Notes under the pieces: generated by a model | What the model saw: the letters and a program-made list of their open reading frames with translations, nothing else | Database searches by the model: none | Told to the model about the DNA's origin: nothing | Shown here: positions 18,867-28,206 of the stretch, in pieces | How positions within the stretch are numbered: the stretch's first letter is position 1 | How the letters are laid out: each line of letters begins with the position of its first letter | Assembly (NCBI GenBank): GCA_958436175.1 | Contig: CAUBJF010000007.1 | Location: 62,001-126,000, forward strand | Source: an uncultured Muribaculaceae bacterium | GTDB lineage: Bacteria > Bacteroidota > Bacteroidia > Bacteroidales > Muribaculaceae | Reading direction: 5' to 3' | DNA: 64,000 nucleotides | Made by a program: the position numbers and the translations under genes

Positions 18867-20675
18867 TCAGCAGTACATTGCCTCTATCTGGTCGGCATAG
18901 AGCGAATTGATGATGGGACGTCTGATTTTCAAAGTATTGGTAAGCTCGCCGTTCTCGATGGAGAATTCTTTGGGCAGAAGCGTGAATTTCTTGATTTTCT
19001 CGAAGCCGGCCAGACCCTTCTGGAGGCGTTCGATTCGTTCGCCGATGAATTTGCGTATCTCGCTGTTCTCGACGAGGTCGTCGATAGATGTGAACTTGAT
19101 ATGCTGTTTACGGGCGTATTCTTTGAGGGCGTTGAACTCCGGCACGATTACGGCGGTGACATATTTGCGCTGGTCGCCGATGACGGCCACCTGTTCGATG
19201 TATCGGTCTTCGCCGAGGCGGCTTTCGATGGCCTGGGGGGCGATGTATTTTCCGTTGCTGGTCTTGAATAGGTCTTTGAGACGTTCGGTAAGCACGAGGG
19301 CGCCGTTGGCATCGAAGAGTCCGGCATCGCCTGTGCGGAAATAACCATCCTCGGTGAATGCTTTCTTGTTCTCGTCGTCGCGTCCGTAGTAGCCGCGCAT
19401 CACGGTCGGGCCTTTGACAAGGATTTCGTTTTCTTCGCCGATTTTCACGTCGACACCGGCGAGAGTTGTCCCCACGGAACCGAATTCATAGCCGACAGTG
19501 GGATAGCAGCTCACTGTCGCCGTCGTTTCCGAGAGTCCGTAGCCTATGACGATGTTGATGCCTATAGCATGGAGAAATTCAGTGATGGTCTTCGACAGAG
19601 GTGCACCGGCTGTCGGAAATATATTGCCGTGCTCGACACCGATGGCACGCCTTATCTGCGAGAGGACCATCTTGTCGTAGAAACGGTACTGTTTTTCGAG
19701 AAGCCATGGAACTCGAAGACCGAGGCGTTTGTAGTCGAGATTGCGCTTGGCCCCTATTTTGAGGGCACGTCCGGCGAGAGTCTTGCGGAAGCCCTTGGTC
19801 GACGACAACTTCTCCTGCACGGCTGTATAGACCTTCTCCCAAAAGCGAGGTACGCTGCACATACATGTAGGCCGGGCTATGCGGAGCGCTGTCTGTATCT
19901 CCTTGGGGTTGGAGTTGACGGCGACTTTCATGCCCTTGCTGAGGCAGAAATATGTCCAAGCTTTCTCGAAGATATGGCTAAGGGGGAGGAAGCAGACAGA
20001 GGTATCCTCGTCCGACAGGGTATCGAGGCGCACATGGTGGAAGTTGATAGCTGCGTTGAAGCAGCTGTGTGGAAGCACCGCGCCTTTGGGCTCGCCGGTG
20101 GTGCCCGAGGTGTAGATGAGGGTAGCTATGTCGTCGGGAATCGCTTCTGCCGTGCGGCGTGCTACTTCTGCACGACTTTCGTCGGGTGCCTTTCGGCCTT
20201 TTTCGAGGAAGTCGCTGTAGGTCATGGAGGTCTTGTCTTCGCTGTCGATGGCCGAGTCGTCCATCAGTATGATGGCTTCGAGGGTAGGACATTCGGAGGC
20301 GATACTGCGGGCGGTCTTGTAGTGCTCTGGCGAGCCGACGAAGATGAAGCGTGCCTTGGAGTCGTTGATGATATATTTGACCTGTTCGGGACTGCTTGTG
20401 GCGTAGATAGATACCGGGACGGCTCTGTTGCGGTAGCAGGCGAAGTCGGTGACGAGTATTCGTGGGCAGTTGTGAGCAAATACTGCAATCATCTCTTGGG
20501 GACGGAGTCCGAGCTGTTCGAGCGCACAGGAGGCTGCCTCGACTTTTTCTGCAAGGCTTCCCCAGCTTGTGGGGATGGTACGCCTTCCTTCGATGTCGAT
20601 AGTGCTTAGTGCCTCGCGGTCAGGGCCGTAGTGCTTCAGCTGGTCCGTAACAAGATTTGTTAGTATATTGGACAT
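18867..20675 (-). CDS. Long-chain acyl-CoA synthetase (AMP-binding)
   Basis: An adenylate-forming enzyme that activates fatty acids as acyl-AMP and then acyl-CoA. 602 aa. It has the P-loop-like YTSGTTGEPKG (near 185), the GYGLSETT box, RTGDAG, and the C-terminal KTSNGKYI lysine region. The length and the LPLSHIFEK segment match FadD15/ACSL-like members. The frame starts on the ATG at 20673-20675. A minus-strand TACCTTTG lies 40 bases upstream. It forms an operon with hflX. Confidence 0.9.
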   Translation of the reverse strand: MSNILTNLVTDQLKHYGPDREALSTIDIEGRRTIPTSWGSLAEKVEAASCALEQLGLRPQEMIAVFAHNCPRILVTDFACYRNRAVPVSIYATSSPEQVKYIINDSKARFIFVGSPEHYKTARSIASECPTLEAIILMDDSAIDSEDKTSMTYSDFLEKGRKAPDESRAEVARRTAEAIPDDIATLIYTSGTTGEPKGAVLPHSCFNAAINFHHVRLDTLSDEDTSVCFLPLSHIFEKAWTYFCLSKGMKVAVNSNPKEIQTALRIARPTCMCSVPRFWEKVYTAVQEKLSSTKGFRKTLAGRALKIGAKRNLDYKRLGLRVPWLLEKQYRFYDKMVLSQIRRAIGVEHGNIFPTAGAPLSKTITEFLHAIGINIVIGYGLSETTATVSCYPTVGYEFGSVGTTLAGVDVKIGEENEILVKGPTVMRGYYGRDDENKKAFTEDGYFRTGDAGLFDANGALVLTERLKDLFKTSNGKYIAPQAIESRLGEDRYIEQVAVIGDQRKYVTAVIVPEFNALKEYARKQHIKFTSIDDLVENSEIRKFIGERIERLQKGLAGFEKIKKFTLLPKEFSIENGELTNTLKIRRPIINSLYADQIEAMYC

Positions 20676-21194
20676 CTGATTTCTTTTTGCTGCTTTATGC
20701 GTCTATGTTCATTGCAAAGGTACAACCTTTCTGTCTTACTATTAACAAATAAGGATGCCAAAACGGCCTACCGTTAACAAACGTTCCAAGATTAGCTTGC
20801 CGGAGTTAAAAAATATTAATTCTTGTGGAGGCTCTCTGCAAGCCATTCTCGGCCGAGCGGCAAGTGCCTATTTTTGCAGTCACAAAGCATAGTGGGCGTT
20901 TCCGGGGGAATGAGCGGTGGAATGCAAAGAAATCAATGCCGGATAGGGATACTTTAGATAGTCCGTTTGAAGCCGGTATGTGTATGATCCTTTATGTCAA
21001 TGCCGGAAAGGTTTGCCGATATCGTCTTATCGACAATTTGACCGAAGGAGCGAGGAAGTATTACAAGCTCTTGCAGGCAAATAGTTTAAGGAGGAAAACA
21101 GAATTACATTGCTATGTGCGATCAAGCCATTCAAAACAAACATTGGCCAAAACCGGCACAAAATTGGCATAACGGTAATATTTATAGATGGTCG
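20676..21194. other. Intergenic region before the RHS gene, one doubtful ORF
   Basis: 519 bases. It holds the minus-strand promoter above, a plus-strand TATTTTTG (20869-20876) and an open frame from a GTG at 20825 (or an ATG at 20938) to 21172 that gives 115 (or 78) aa with no recognisable domain. The composition is intermediate. I would treat it as untranslated or as a remnant gene. Confidence 0.4.
20715..20722 (-). promoter_or_regulatory. -7 element for the acyl-CoA synthetase-hflX pair
   Basis: TACCTTTG on the minus strand. A TTTG lies 23 bases further out (20746-20749), slightly beyond the usual spacing. Confidence 0.5.
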
Positions 21195-21226
21195 TTTGTA
21201 ATATTTGACTTAATTTGTTACATTCG
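21195..21226 (+). promoter_or_regulatory. Promoter of the full-length RHS gene
   Basis: TTTG at 21195-21198, a 20-base spacer, then TACATTCG at 21219-21226 (one mismatch to TAnnTTTG), 22 bases before the ATG. Of the six RHS frames, the full-length one alone has both boxes at good spacing. Confidence 0.55.
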
Positions 21227-21248
21227 TCACAAAACCTAATCTCCTCCT

Positions 21249-24200
21249 ATGAGACGACCTCTCATTTTTACAGCGATACTGCTGGCATACCTTATGCCGG
21301 CAGTGTCCCAGGTGACTACTTCGTCTCTGACACCTATCGTCGCGCCTGATTTCCCTGCTGCTCCGGCAGAGGCAGGTATCCGCCAGCCCGATTTCCCGAC
21401 CCCGTCCATGCTGACAGGGGCAGCGGAATTCGAGATACCACTCTATACCCTTCAGCTCCATGACCTGGCCATTCCCATCACCCTGCGCTACCATTCGAAC
21501 GGAGTCAACGAGTTTGACAATGAGAGACCGACAGGCAGAGGGTGGAGCATAACACCTCTCCTGAAGGTTGAGAGGCAGATCCTCGGTCGGCCGGACGAGC
21601 TTTTTCCCCATCTGCCGAGCGGCAGAGACCTCCCGGCACAAACTGACATAGAATCGCTCTCGTTGTGCTACCGATGCATGACAGATTCGGGAGGCATCTA
21701 TGAGAGTTATGCGCAGAGGGACTACCGCCTGGATGCCGAACGCGATATTTTCACCATCCACCTTCCGGGGCGGACGATAAAGGCGGTGGCCGACAACGAC
21801 AGCCTGGCGACAGGGCCTGCCGACAAGGAATACAGAGTCGTCTGGGAACGTCCGGGCAACGAGATCAGGGTCACGGACCCCCTGGGCAGGAAGTATGTCT
21901 TTTCCGGGAAAGGGAAATGCCTCAACCATGAGGAATACCGCACGGAATGGCTCCTGACAGAACTGAGCTTCCCCTCTGGTCAGACAGCATATTTTTCATG
22001 GCACAAGAGCTACGACCGACAAGAATACGGCAACAGGCCCGCGGCGCTGGAATACTATGACACGGGCGACCGGACCGAGCTTCACCCGTCGGTTTTCGGG
22101 ACGTTGAATACATTCTATAATGAATCATATCTCAACGGAATAAGCTTCGGCAAGCTGAACCTGTCGTTCCAATACAACGATGACGGGTACATGACGGTCT
22201 TCAGCGCCGGAAACGAAATCAAGGCAGAACTCAAATACCGGAAAAGGCATCTGGCGGAGATCTCGCTATCCCGTGAGGGCGTATATTCCTTCGAGTATTA
22301 CGAGCCGGCCGACAGCACAAAGACGGGAAAGGACTGGTGGGGGTATCCGAACGGCAAAGCGAAAGGCCCGGCTCCTGGGCCGGTCATCCTCTACGACAGC
22401 ATCGGCGGAGTCGCGGGCACGCGGAAACTGGACGGGTCGGACAGGGACGTGTCCGAGATATCCGCGAAGGACGGGATGCTGAAGAAAGTCATACTTCCTA
22501 CCGGCGGTTCCGTGGAGTGGGAATACGAGGTCCACAGATTCCCGGAGATGAGCTCTTCCTGCCGTCCCCCGAAGGGAAAAGTCAGGGAGACGAAACTCTC
22601 CCTCGGTGGCGGAGTACGGGTAAGGCGGGTGACGATGTCGGAGGGCGACGGAGTGCCGATTGTCCGCGACTATTCCTACGGGGAGAACGGCGACGGCCTG
22701 GCAGTATGCGAGGCAGCGCCGCTGATACATACCTTCATATCGGATTTCGAACTCGGGAGCCTCAGGACATCGCTGACGGTGCCCTGGTTTCTCCATATGT
22801 CAAAGATACTCCAGTCGGAAAGCCATTCGAGGTATATGGAGTACCGCTTCGGCCTTGTCCCGATATGGTACAGGGAAGTAACGGAGGTATACCCCGAGGG
22901 AAAGACGGTGTACAGGTTCGAGAAACTGAGCGGACAGGACGACATCGTCGAGGGCTGGGGCTACCAGCAGCCGGTAGTGCTGAGGAACACGTTTTCCAGA
23001 GGGCCACAGCTGATATGCACGCAGACCTTCCGTAAAGAATCAGGAATGTACAGCCCCGTCTCTAAGACAGAGTACCGATACAGGCTTCTGAAGGGATATC
23101 TTGTCTACAGCGTGCATATACGCAGACAGGTGATACAGATACAGAAAGAGTCCGCCCCCGATTTCGGCAGCAAGACCCCGTTTGAATTTGACTGCGACCC
23201 ATGCGCTGGCGAATTTCATAACGGGGATATCCGTGTGCCTCCGGACGGATGTTTCTTCAACCTGCTGCTCCACAAGCCGTATGTCCAGTCCACATACTGC
23301 TTCGAGCCCTGCACGGAGCAGCTTACGGGGAAGACAGAGACCAGGTACACGGAAAACGGGGAAATAAGGACGGACGAGGAATACTCGTACGTTGACGGGA
23401 CCATGCTGACAAGAAGAAGTACAGTGTCCGACGGGACAGACACCCTGGACACGGAAACAGTATATCCCGGCAACGATATATCCGGCACGCTTATGAGAGG
23501 AAGGAACATGGTGGGCTTCCCGGTTGGCTCGAAAGTAAGATACGGGGGTGTCTGTGCAAGCTTCAGGTACCGTATGCCCGACCGCCTCTCCCTATTATAT
23601 AACCCATTGTCCCTTTCTGTCGAAAGACAGGGCACGGTATATGAAGTCGAACGGTACGGATGGGACGAAGCCGGGAATATAGCCGAGATTACAAGACCCG
23701 ACAGCACTGTCACGTCCTATGTCTGGGGGTATGCCTCGGACAGGGGAGATGCCGGAGGCGGGATAAGGCCTGTGCTTATGATAAGCGGTTGCCCGGTATC
23801 TTCGCTGAATGGGAAATTCCCTGTTGATTTTTTCAGGAAGCCCGAGTCTTTCGGTCCCGTGGAGATCGAGGGGGCGCTTGTTTCGCGGATGACCTGGAAC
23901 CCGGCATGCGGCCCCGCTTCATACCGTTCCCCCGCCGGTGTGACCACGAACTATGCCTATGACGGCAAGGGTAATCTCAGCCTTGTCTCTGTCGACGGTC
24001 TCGGCCCCGTCAGCCGCTATGCCATCCGCACTGGACACGACAGGAACAACTACACGACCGTCACAAAAATGCTCGGGAGCACCTCCGGGGTGAATACCTT
24101 CTCCCATTACGACGGCCTCGGGAGACACATTGCGGACATCACGGAAGGCTTGTATGACTACAAGGCCGACGGTTACGAAGGTCTTTCCCGGCGGTACTAC

Positions 24201-27200
24201 GTATCGGGACTGACAGAATACGACAGCATGGGCAGGCCGTTCCGTTCATGGGCCCCGTCGTCGACAGGCGAGGCACATCCGTCCGTATCAACAATCAGAC
24301 AATCAGCGCTCAAATTCCACGGTGAATCCAAGCCTTACAGCGAGACGGCCTACGAGAAATCGCCGCTGGCACTTCCCTTGTCCGTTACGCGTGAAGGCGA
24401 TATCTGGCACGGCTCTGGCAAGAAAACCAAGATACGTCACCTTACTAACGACATGTCATCGATGTCGTGTCCCAAGTACAGGATTGTCAACGGCGCATTG
24501 ACGATAGCCGGAAAATATGCGGCCGGAGCACTGGCCGTTGAGGAAACCGTAGACGAGGACGGCCATACCGTGCAGACTTTCACCGACATGCGCGGCCTCA
24601 AGGTGATGGAGAGATACGGCAGTCCCGGCAGCTGGCTACAGACGCGCTATGTCTACGACGGCTATGGCGACCTACGCTACGTGCTGCCCCCGAAGCTCCC
24701 CGACTCCAAGCTCTCCGACAGCGGGGAGATGCACGAACTCGCCTATTCCTACGACTATGACTTCCGTGGAAACATAGTACGGAGGAAGCTTCCGGGGCGC
24801 AAGGCCATTGTCTATAAATACGATTCGGGAGGCCGTCTCGCCGCCGAGCAGGACGGCAACACGTCCCCGGACTGGACGGTATACCTCTACGACAAGTTCG
24901 GGCGCGAGGTCATGGCCGGGAGAGCCGACTGGACCGATACTGAGATGGACTCGTTCCTGGACCATGTGACCATAGCACGCCACACCGGGACGGGACCGCT
25001 CAAAGGCTACACCCTCAACCACGATCTCCCGGCCCCCCTTGCCGAAATCCATTCCCTGAGGAAATACAACGCCCGGGGACTTACAGAGTCCGAGCAACTC
25101 GGGGCGACGGCCAGGGAATACAGCTACGACAGCCTGGCGCGTGTCAGCACGGTCAGGACATCGTACGGGACCTCGCTGAACTCGCTTGCCGTCACCGCGC
25201 CCATAGTCGAGACCTGCTCGTACACCTACACATATTCGGGCGAAGTCGAGACGGAGAGACGCAGCTATACGGGTATCGCCGGAATCCCGGACATGACGAC
25301 GCGCAACGTCTACGACGCGTCGGGGCGGCTGGCGCAGCGCTGGGTGTTCCGCGGGAACGTCCCGGCCGGTTCGCTGCGCTCGCTGAAGCCGGGCGACTCC
25401 ATCGCGGCCTTCAAGTACGAGTACGACGGGGCTGGGCGCCTGGCGAAGATATACATGGGCGAGAACCTGGAGCGTCATTACGGGTACGACGTGCACGGCT
25501 GGCCTATGGGTTCGCAGACCGTCAACAAGATACCCTCGTTCGCTGTCGTGGGCGGCGAGACAGGGAGCCCGGTCGCGCCCTTCCGTTCGGACGACCCCTT
25601 CGGCACGGGCGGCAAGCTGCCGGTCCCGGACCCGTTCAACCCTGACGAGATCCGCAGGACCGAGACGACGCAGACCGAGAAGCTCGTCTACGCCACGGCC
25701 ACGGGAGGGTGCTACAACGGCAACATAAGCTCGAGGACGGTGCCCGGGGGCACCTATGCCTACGGCTACAACACCTACAACCGCCTGGTGTCGGCATCCT
25801 TCAGCGCGGCGGAGGGCTCGACGGGTGACTATTCGGCAGAGTATGCCTACGACGGGCACGCCAACATCACCTCCCTCACGCGCAGGGGCGTCACCGACAC
25901 CTACGGGGGCACCGTGACCTTCGGGCTCCTGGACGGCATCACGGCCACGCTGCAGGGCAACCGCGTCACGGCGCTGGAACTCTCGACGGAGGCCGCCTCC
26001 TACGAGGGCCGGACGGGCTACGGCCTTGAGGGCAGCTACACGCTGGCCTACGACGACAACGGCAACGTCGTCTCGGACGGCAGCCGCGGGATAAGCTCCA
26101 TAAGCTACAACAGGCACGACCAGCCGGTTGTAATCAGTTTCTCTGACGGGCGCAGGATCACCAACAGCTATGACGATGCCGGGACCCTGGTCAGCAGGAC
26201 GCTGCGGACGGGAGGGAGGCTTCCGAGGACCACGACGGAGAGATACGCGGGGCCGCATGTGGGAGCTATGGCGGCGAACGCCGTCCCGGCGGTGAGCCGG
26301 AGCTATTTCGAGGGCGGATATTTCGACGCGGAGGGCAAGGTGCACTACTTCGTGACGGACTATCAGGGAAATGTCCTTGAGGACCGCAAGGCGCGCGGAG
26401 CCGTAGCCGCCTCGACGCAGTACTACCCCTACGGCGAGCCGTGGACGGAGCCGACGGGCGGCAACGACCGCTGGTTCGGGGGCAAGGAGCGCCTGGCCGC
26501 CGAAGGCCTCCCGATGAGCGACTTCGGCCCGCGCCTGCTGAACCACGCCTACCCCAGCTGGCACACCCAGGACCGCAAGCTCGAGGACTACTACCCCCTC
26601 TCGCCCTACACCTACTGCGCCGGAAACCCCGTCCGCTACATCGACCCGACAGGGGAAAAATTCACTGAATCGGGAGTGGCAGCAGCTGAAAAGCTTATAC
26701 AGGAGACCATAGAACGGATGAAGAATGCCAGCAACACTCTCAAAGCCGAATATTCAAAGGTCTTGTCGGAAATAGTGGCTCTGGGAGATAGCGACCAGCT
26801 CTACGACGTGCGTGATTCCGATGACCCCCAAGGCCGCGGAAGCACCACATATGATGTGGAAACAGATGCTGTTGTAATGGCGATACCGGGAATGTCGAAA
26901 GGCGACATCGAGCTAATCAGCCACGAATTCCATCACAGTTATCAGTTCGAGACGGGAAAAATAGATTTGGCTGTTGACGGTGTTTCCAGCAGAGGCAATC
27001 TGGCATATGATATTTTTGATGAAAAGGATGCATATGATAGGGGAACCCTCTTTGGCGGAGCTGGTAAAAGTATAGATGCAATAAAAGCGGAATATAATAT
27101 TATACTATTTCCGACGGCTGTTTACGACAGGGAAGGTTTAAGAGAGTACGGCAATAATCCTATTGAAGGACTTCTCCCTCAGTATGATTATATGGCTAAA

Positions 27201-27263
27201 AAATATGGCAGAGCATTAAGAATTAAACATAAGACATTCCATCCTGAATTATGCGAAAAATAA
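21249..27263 (+). CDS. Full-length secreted RHS/YD-repeat protein with metallopeptidase-like tip (module 1)
   Basis: 2004 aa. A signal peptide (about 1-20, ending AVS-Q) leads to an N-terminal beta-rich region (25-700) resembling RHS-associated proteins of Bacteroidota, then YD/RHS repeats (about 800-1600). The RHS core ends near 1800 in the hallmark RYIDPTGE. The last roughly 200 residues are an AT-rich variable tip with HEFHH at 1892-1896, the zinc-peptidase HExxH motif, followed by acidic DEKDAYDRG, a plausible third ligand. RHS proteins form a shell that encloses and releases such toxic tips. There is no PAAR or other type VI signal; export by Sec is indicated. The last 13 bases overlap imm1. 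Confidence 0.88.
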   Translation: MRRPLIFTAILLAYLMPAVSQVTTSSLTPIVAPDFPAAPAEAGIRQPDFPTPSMLTGAAEFEIPLYTLQLHDLAIPITLRYHSNGVNEFDNERPTGRGWSITPLLKVERQILGRPDELFPHLPSGRDLPAQTDIESLSLCYRCMTDSGGIYESYAQRDYRLDAERDIFTIHLPGRTIKAVADNDSLATGPADKEYRVVWERPGNEIRVTDPLGRKYVFSGKGKCLNHEEYRTEWLLTELSFPSGQTAYFSWHKSYDRQEYGNRPAALEYYDTGDRTELHPSVFGTLNTFYNESYLNGISFGKLNLSFQYNDDGYMTVFSAGNEIKAELKYRKRHLAEISLSREGVYSFEYYEPADSTKTGKDWWGYPNGKAKGPAPGPVILYDSIGGVAGTRKLDGSDRDVSEISAKDGMLKKVILPTGGSVEWEYEVHRFPEMSSSCRPPKGKVRETKLSLGGGVRVRRVTMSEGDGVPIVRDYSYGENGDGLAVCEAAPLIHTFISDFELGSLRTSLTVPWFLHMSKILQSESHSRYMEYRFGLVPIWYREVTEVYPEGKTVYRFEKLSGQDDIVEGWGYQQPVVLRNTFSRGPQLICTQTFRKESGMYSPVSKTEYRYRLLKGYLVYSVHIRRQVIQIQKESAPDFGSKTPFEFDCDPCAGEFHNGDIRVPPDGCFFNLLLHKPYVQSTYCFEPCTEQLTGKTETRYTENGEIRTDEEYSYVDGTMLTRRSTVSDGTDTLDTETVYPGNDISGTLMRGRNMVGFPVGSKVRYGGVCASFRYRMPDRLSLLYNPLSLSVERQGTVYEVERYGWDEAGNIAEITRPDSTVTSYVWGYASDRGDAGGGIRPVLMISGCPVSSLNGKFPVDFFRKPESFGPVEIEGALVSRMTWNPACGPASYRSPAGVTTNYAYDGKGNLSLVSVDGLGPVSRYAIRTGHDRNNYTTVTKMLGSTSGVNTFSHYDGLGRHIADITEGLYDYKADGYEGLSRRYYVSGLTEYDSMGRPFRSWAPSSTGEAHPSVSTIRQSALKFHGESKPYSETAYEKSPLALPLSVTREGDIWHGSGKKTKIRHLTNDMSSMSCPKYRIVNGALTIAGKYAAGALAVEETVDEDGHTVQTFTDMRGLKVMERYGSPGSWLQTRYVYDGYGDLRYVLPPKLPDSKLSDSGEMHELAYSYDYDFRGNIVRRKLPGRKAIVYKYDSGGRLAAEQDGNTSPDWTVYLYDKFGREVMAGRADWTDTEMDSFLDHVTIARHTGTGPLKGYTLNHDLPAPLAEIHSLRKYNARGLTESEQLGATAREYSYDSLARVSTVRTSYGTSLNSLAVTAPIVETCSYTYTYSGEVETERRSYTGIAGIPDMTTRNVYDASGRLAQRWVFRGNVPAGSLRSLKPGDSIAAFKYEYDGAGRLAKIYMGENLERHYGYDVHGWPMGSQTVNKIPSFAVVGGETGSPVAPFRSDDPFGTGGKLPVPDPFNPDEIRRTETTQTEKLVYATATGGCYNGNISSRTVPGGTYAYGYNTYNRLVSASFSAAEGSTGDYSAEYAYDGHANITSLTRRGVTDTYGGTVTFGLLDGITATLQGNRVTALELSTEAASYEGRTGYGLEGSYTLAYDDNGNVVSDGSRGISSISYNRHDQPVVISFSDGRRITNSYDDAGTLVSRTLRTGGRLPRTTTERYAGPHVGAMAANAVPAVSRSYFEGGYFDAEGKVHYFVTDYQGNVLEDRKARGAVAASTQYYPYGEPWTEPTGGNDRWFGGKERLAAEGLPMSDFGPRLLNHAYPSWHTQDRKLEDYYPLSPYTYCAGNPVRYIDPTGEKFTESGVAAAEKLIQETIERMKNASNTLKAEYSKVLSEIVALGDSDQLYDVRDSDDPQGRGSTTYDVETDAVVMAIPGMSKGDIELISHEFHHSYQFETGKIDLAVDGVSSRGNLAYDIFDEKDAYDRGTLFGGAGKSIDAIKAEYNIILFPTAVYDREGLREYGNNPIEGLLPQYDYMAKKYGRALRIKHKTFHPELCEK
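24918..26656 (+). repeat. Reference RHS core segment copied five times downstream
   Basis: The 3' part of this gene's core reappears at 28254-29393, 30710-31082, 38996-40001, 41901-42336 and 44055-45733. Every copy aligns without insertion or deletion: copy lengths equal the lengths of the matching stretches here. Confidence 0.95.
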
Positions 27264-28174
27264 TATTACTACTGAACCTTATATTTATAGCATGCGTCTC
27301 ATTTTCCAATGATTATGCAGAAGTTAAGGAATATACACGAACCAGAGGCGAGAATCAAGTTCCTCTTTTCCGTCATTTTTTGGCGTACGACACCTTCTCT
27401 GGGTTGAAATGTATATATCTAAAGGACAATAATATAATTGAATGTTATGATAGTGAGTTTGGAAATTGGCAAATCAAGGGGGACACACTCTATGTTTATC
27501 AATTCTGGGAAGACATACCGATTCTAGATTCCATAACTAAGGCAAAAAATGAATTGCCGTTTCAGAAGACATTTGAATGTTTGAATGGGCGAAGATGGTC
27601 AGACAAATCTTATCCGATAAATGTAAGTGCATTTTTGATTTTAGAAGACGGCGGTTTTCTAAGAGGTATCAAGGATCCTTGGGAGACGAAAGCCTTTGCA
27701 ACTTCTTCTGCCAAGAGAGGAGATGTGTTTCTTTATTTTACCAGTCCAGACGACTCATTGCGTTATACTAAAGAACGTGGTGTCAAAGTATATAAAAATT
27801 ATTATGATTCCATTATATGGAAACCCATATATTTTGGTAAACGATGTGGAAATTTCAAAATCCTTAGATTAACCAAGAAAGACAGGCACTGTGCTACCAT
27901 TGATGCAGAAATGGAAAATATGACATTCCGTATTTTCAATCCATTATTTTATAGAGGCCCTGGAGAAATAACACAAAGAGATAGAAGTTTTACAAGACTT
28001 TCTTGCTGGATGGATTCAATCGAGGTGGGAGATAACGTGTTTTTATGTCTTTCTCGTCCTCTGTTTGCAGATTCGATTTGTAGAAGTGTTAGATATCTTC
28101 GAAATTTCCCCGATAGCATATATGTTATGGATAATGAGGTTTATGGATGCTGGTTTGCTTCCAAAATAGAATGA
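27251..28174 (+). CDS. Candidate immunity protein 1 (secreted)
   Basis: 307 aa with a hydrophobic N-terminus (about 1-19, IILLLNLIFIACVS; a Cys at about 15 could also act as lipobox). No known domain was recognised. It clearly resembles the 326-aa product at 42954: both share IPILDSIT, LPFQK, SYPINVSAFLI and NFPDSIYVMDNEVYG. Both genes directly follow an RHS tip with HExxH. This pairing, and the 13-base overlap with the rhs end, supports an immunity role against the metallopeptidase tip in the periplasm (inference). AT-rich, unlike the core. Confidence 0.6.
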   Translation: MRKIILLLNLIFIACVSFSNDYAEVKEYTRTRGENQVPLFRHFLAYDTFSGLKCIYLKDNNIIECYDSEFGNWQIKGDTLYVYQFWEDIPILDSITKAKNELPFQKTFECLNGRRWSDKSYPINVSAFLILEDGGFLRGIKDPWETKAFATSSAKRGDVFLYFTSPDDSLRYTKERGVKVYKNYYDSIIWKPIYFGKRCGNFKILRLTKKDRHCATIDAEMENMTFRIFNPLFYRGPGEITQRDRSFTRLSCWMDSIEVGDNVFLCLSRPLFADSICRSVRYLRNFPDSIYVMDNEVYGCWFASKIE

Positions 28175-28206
28175 ACTATGTTTTTAAGTTCAAATAGTCA
28201 AATCGG

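Noticed and set aside
24672..26564. A 630-codon open frame on the minus strand opposite the RHS core, and similar long minus-strand frames opposite modules 2, 4 and 6
   Set aside because: They mirror the GC-rich repeated core, are rich in Arg/Ala/Val, have no domain, and recur only because the core is repeated. Shadows of the real gene.
21249..27263. Full RHS as a type VI secretion effector
   Set aside because: No PAAR, VgrG or other type VI genes nearby, and the protein starts with a Sec signal peptide.
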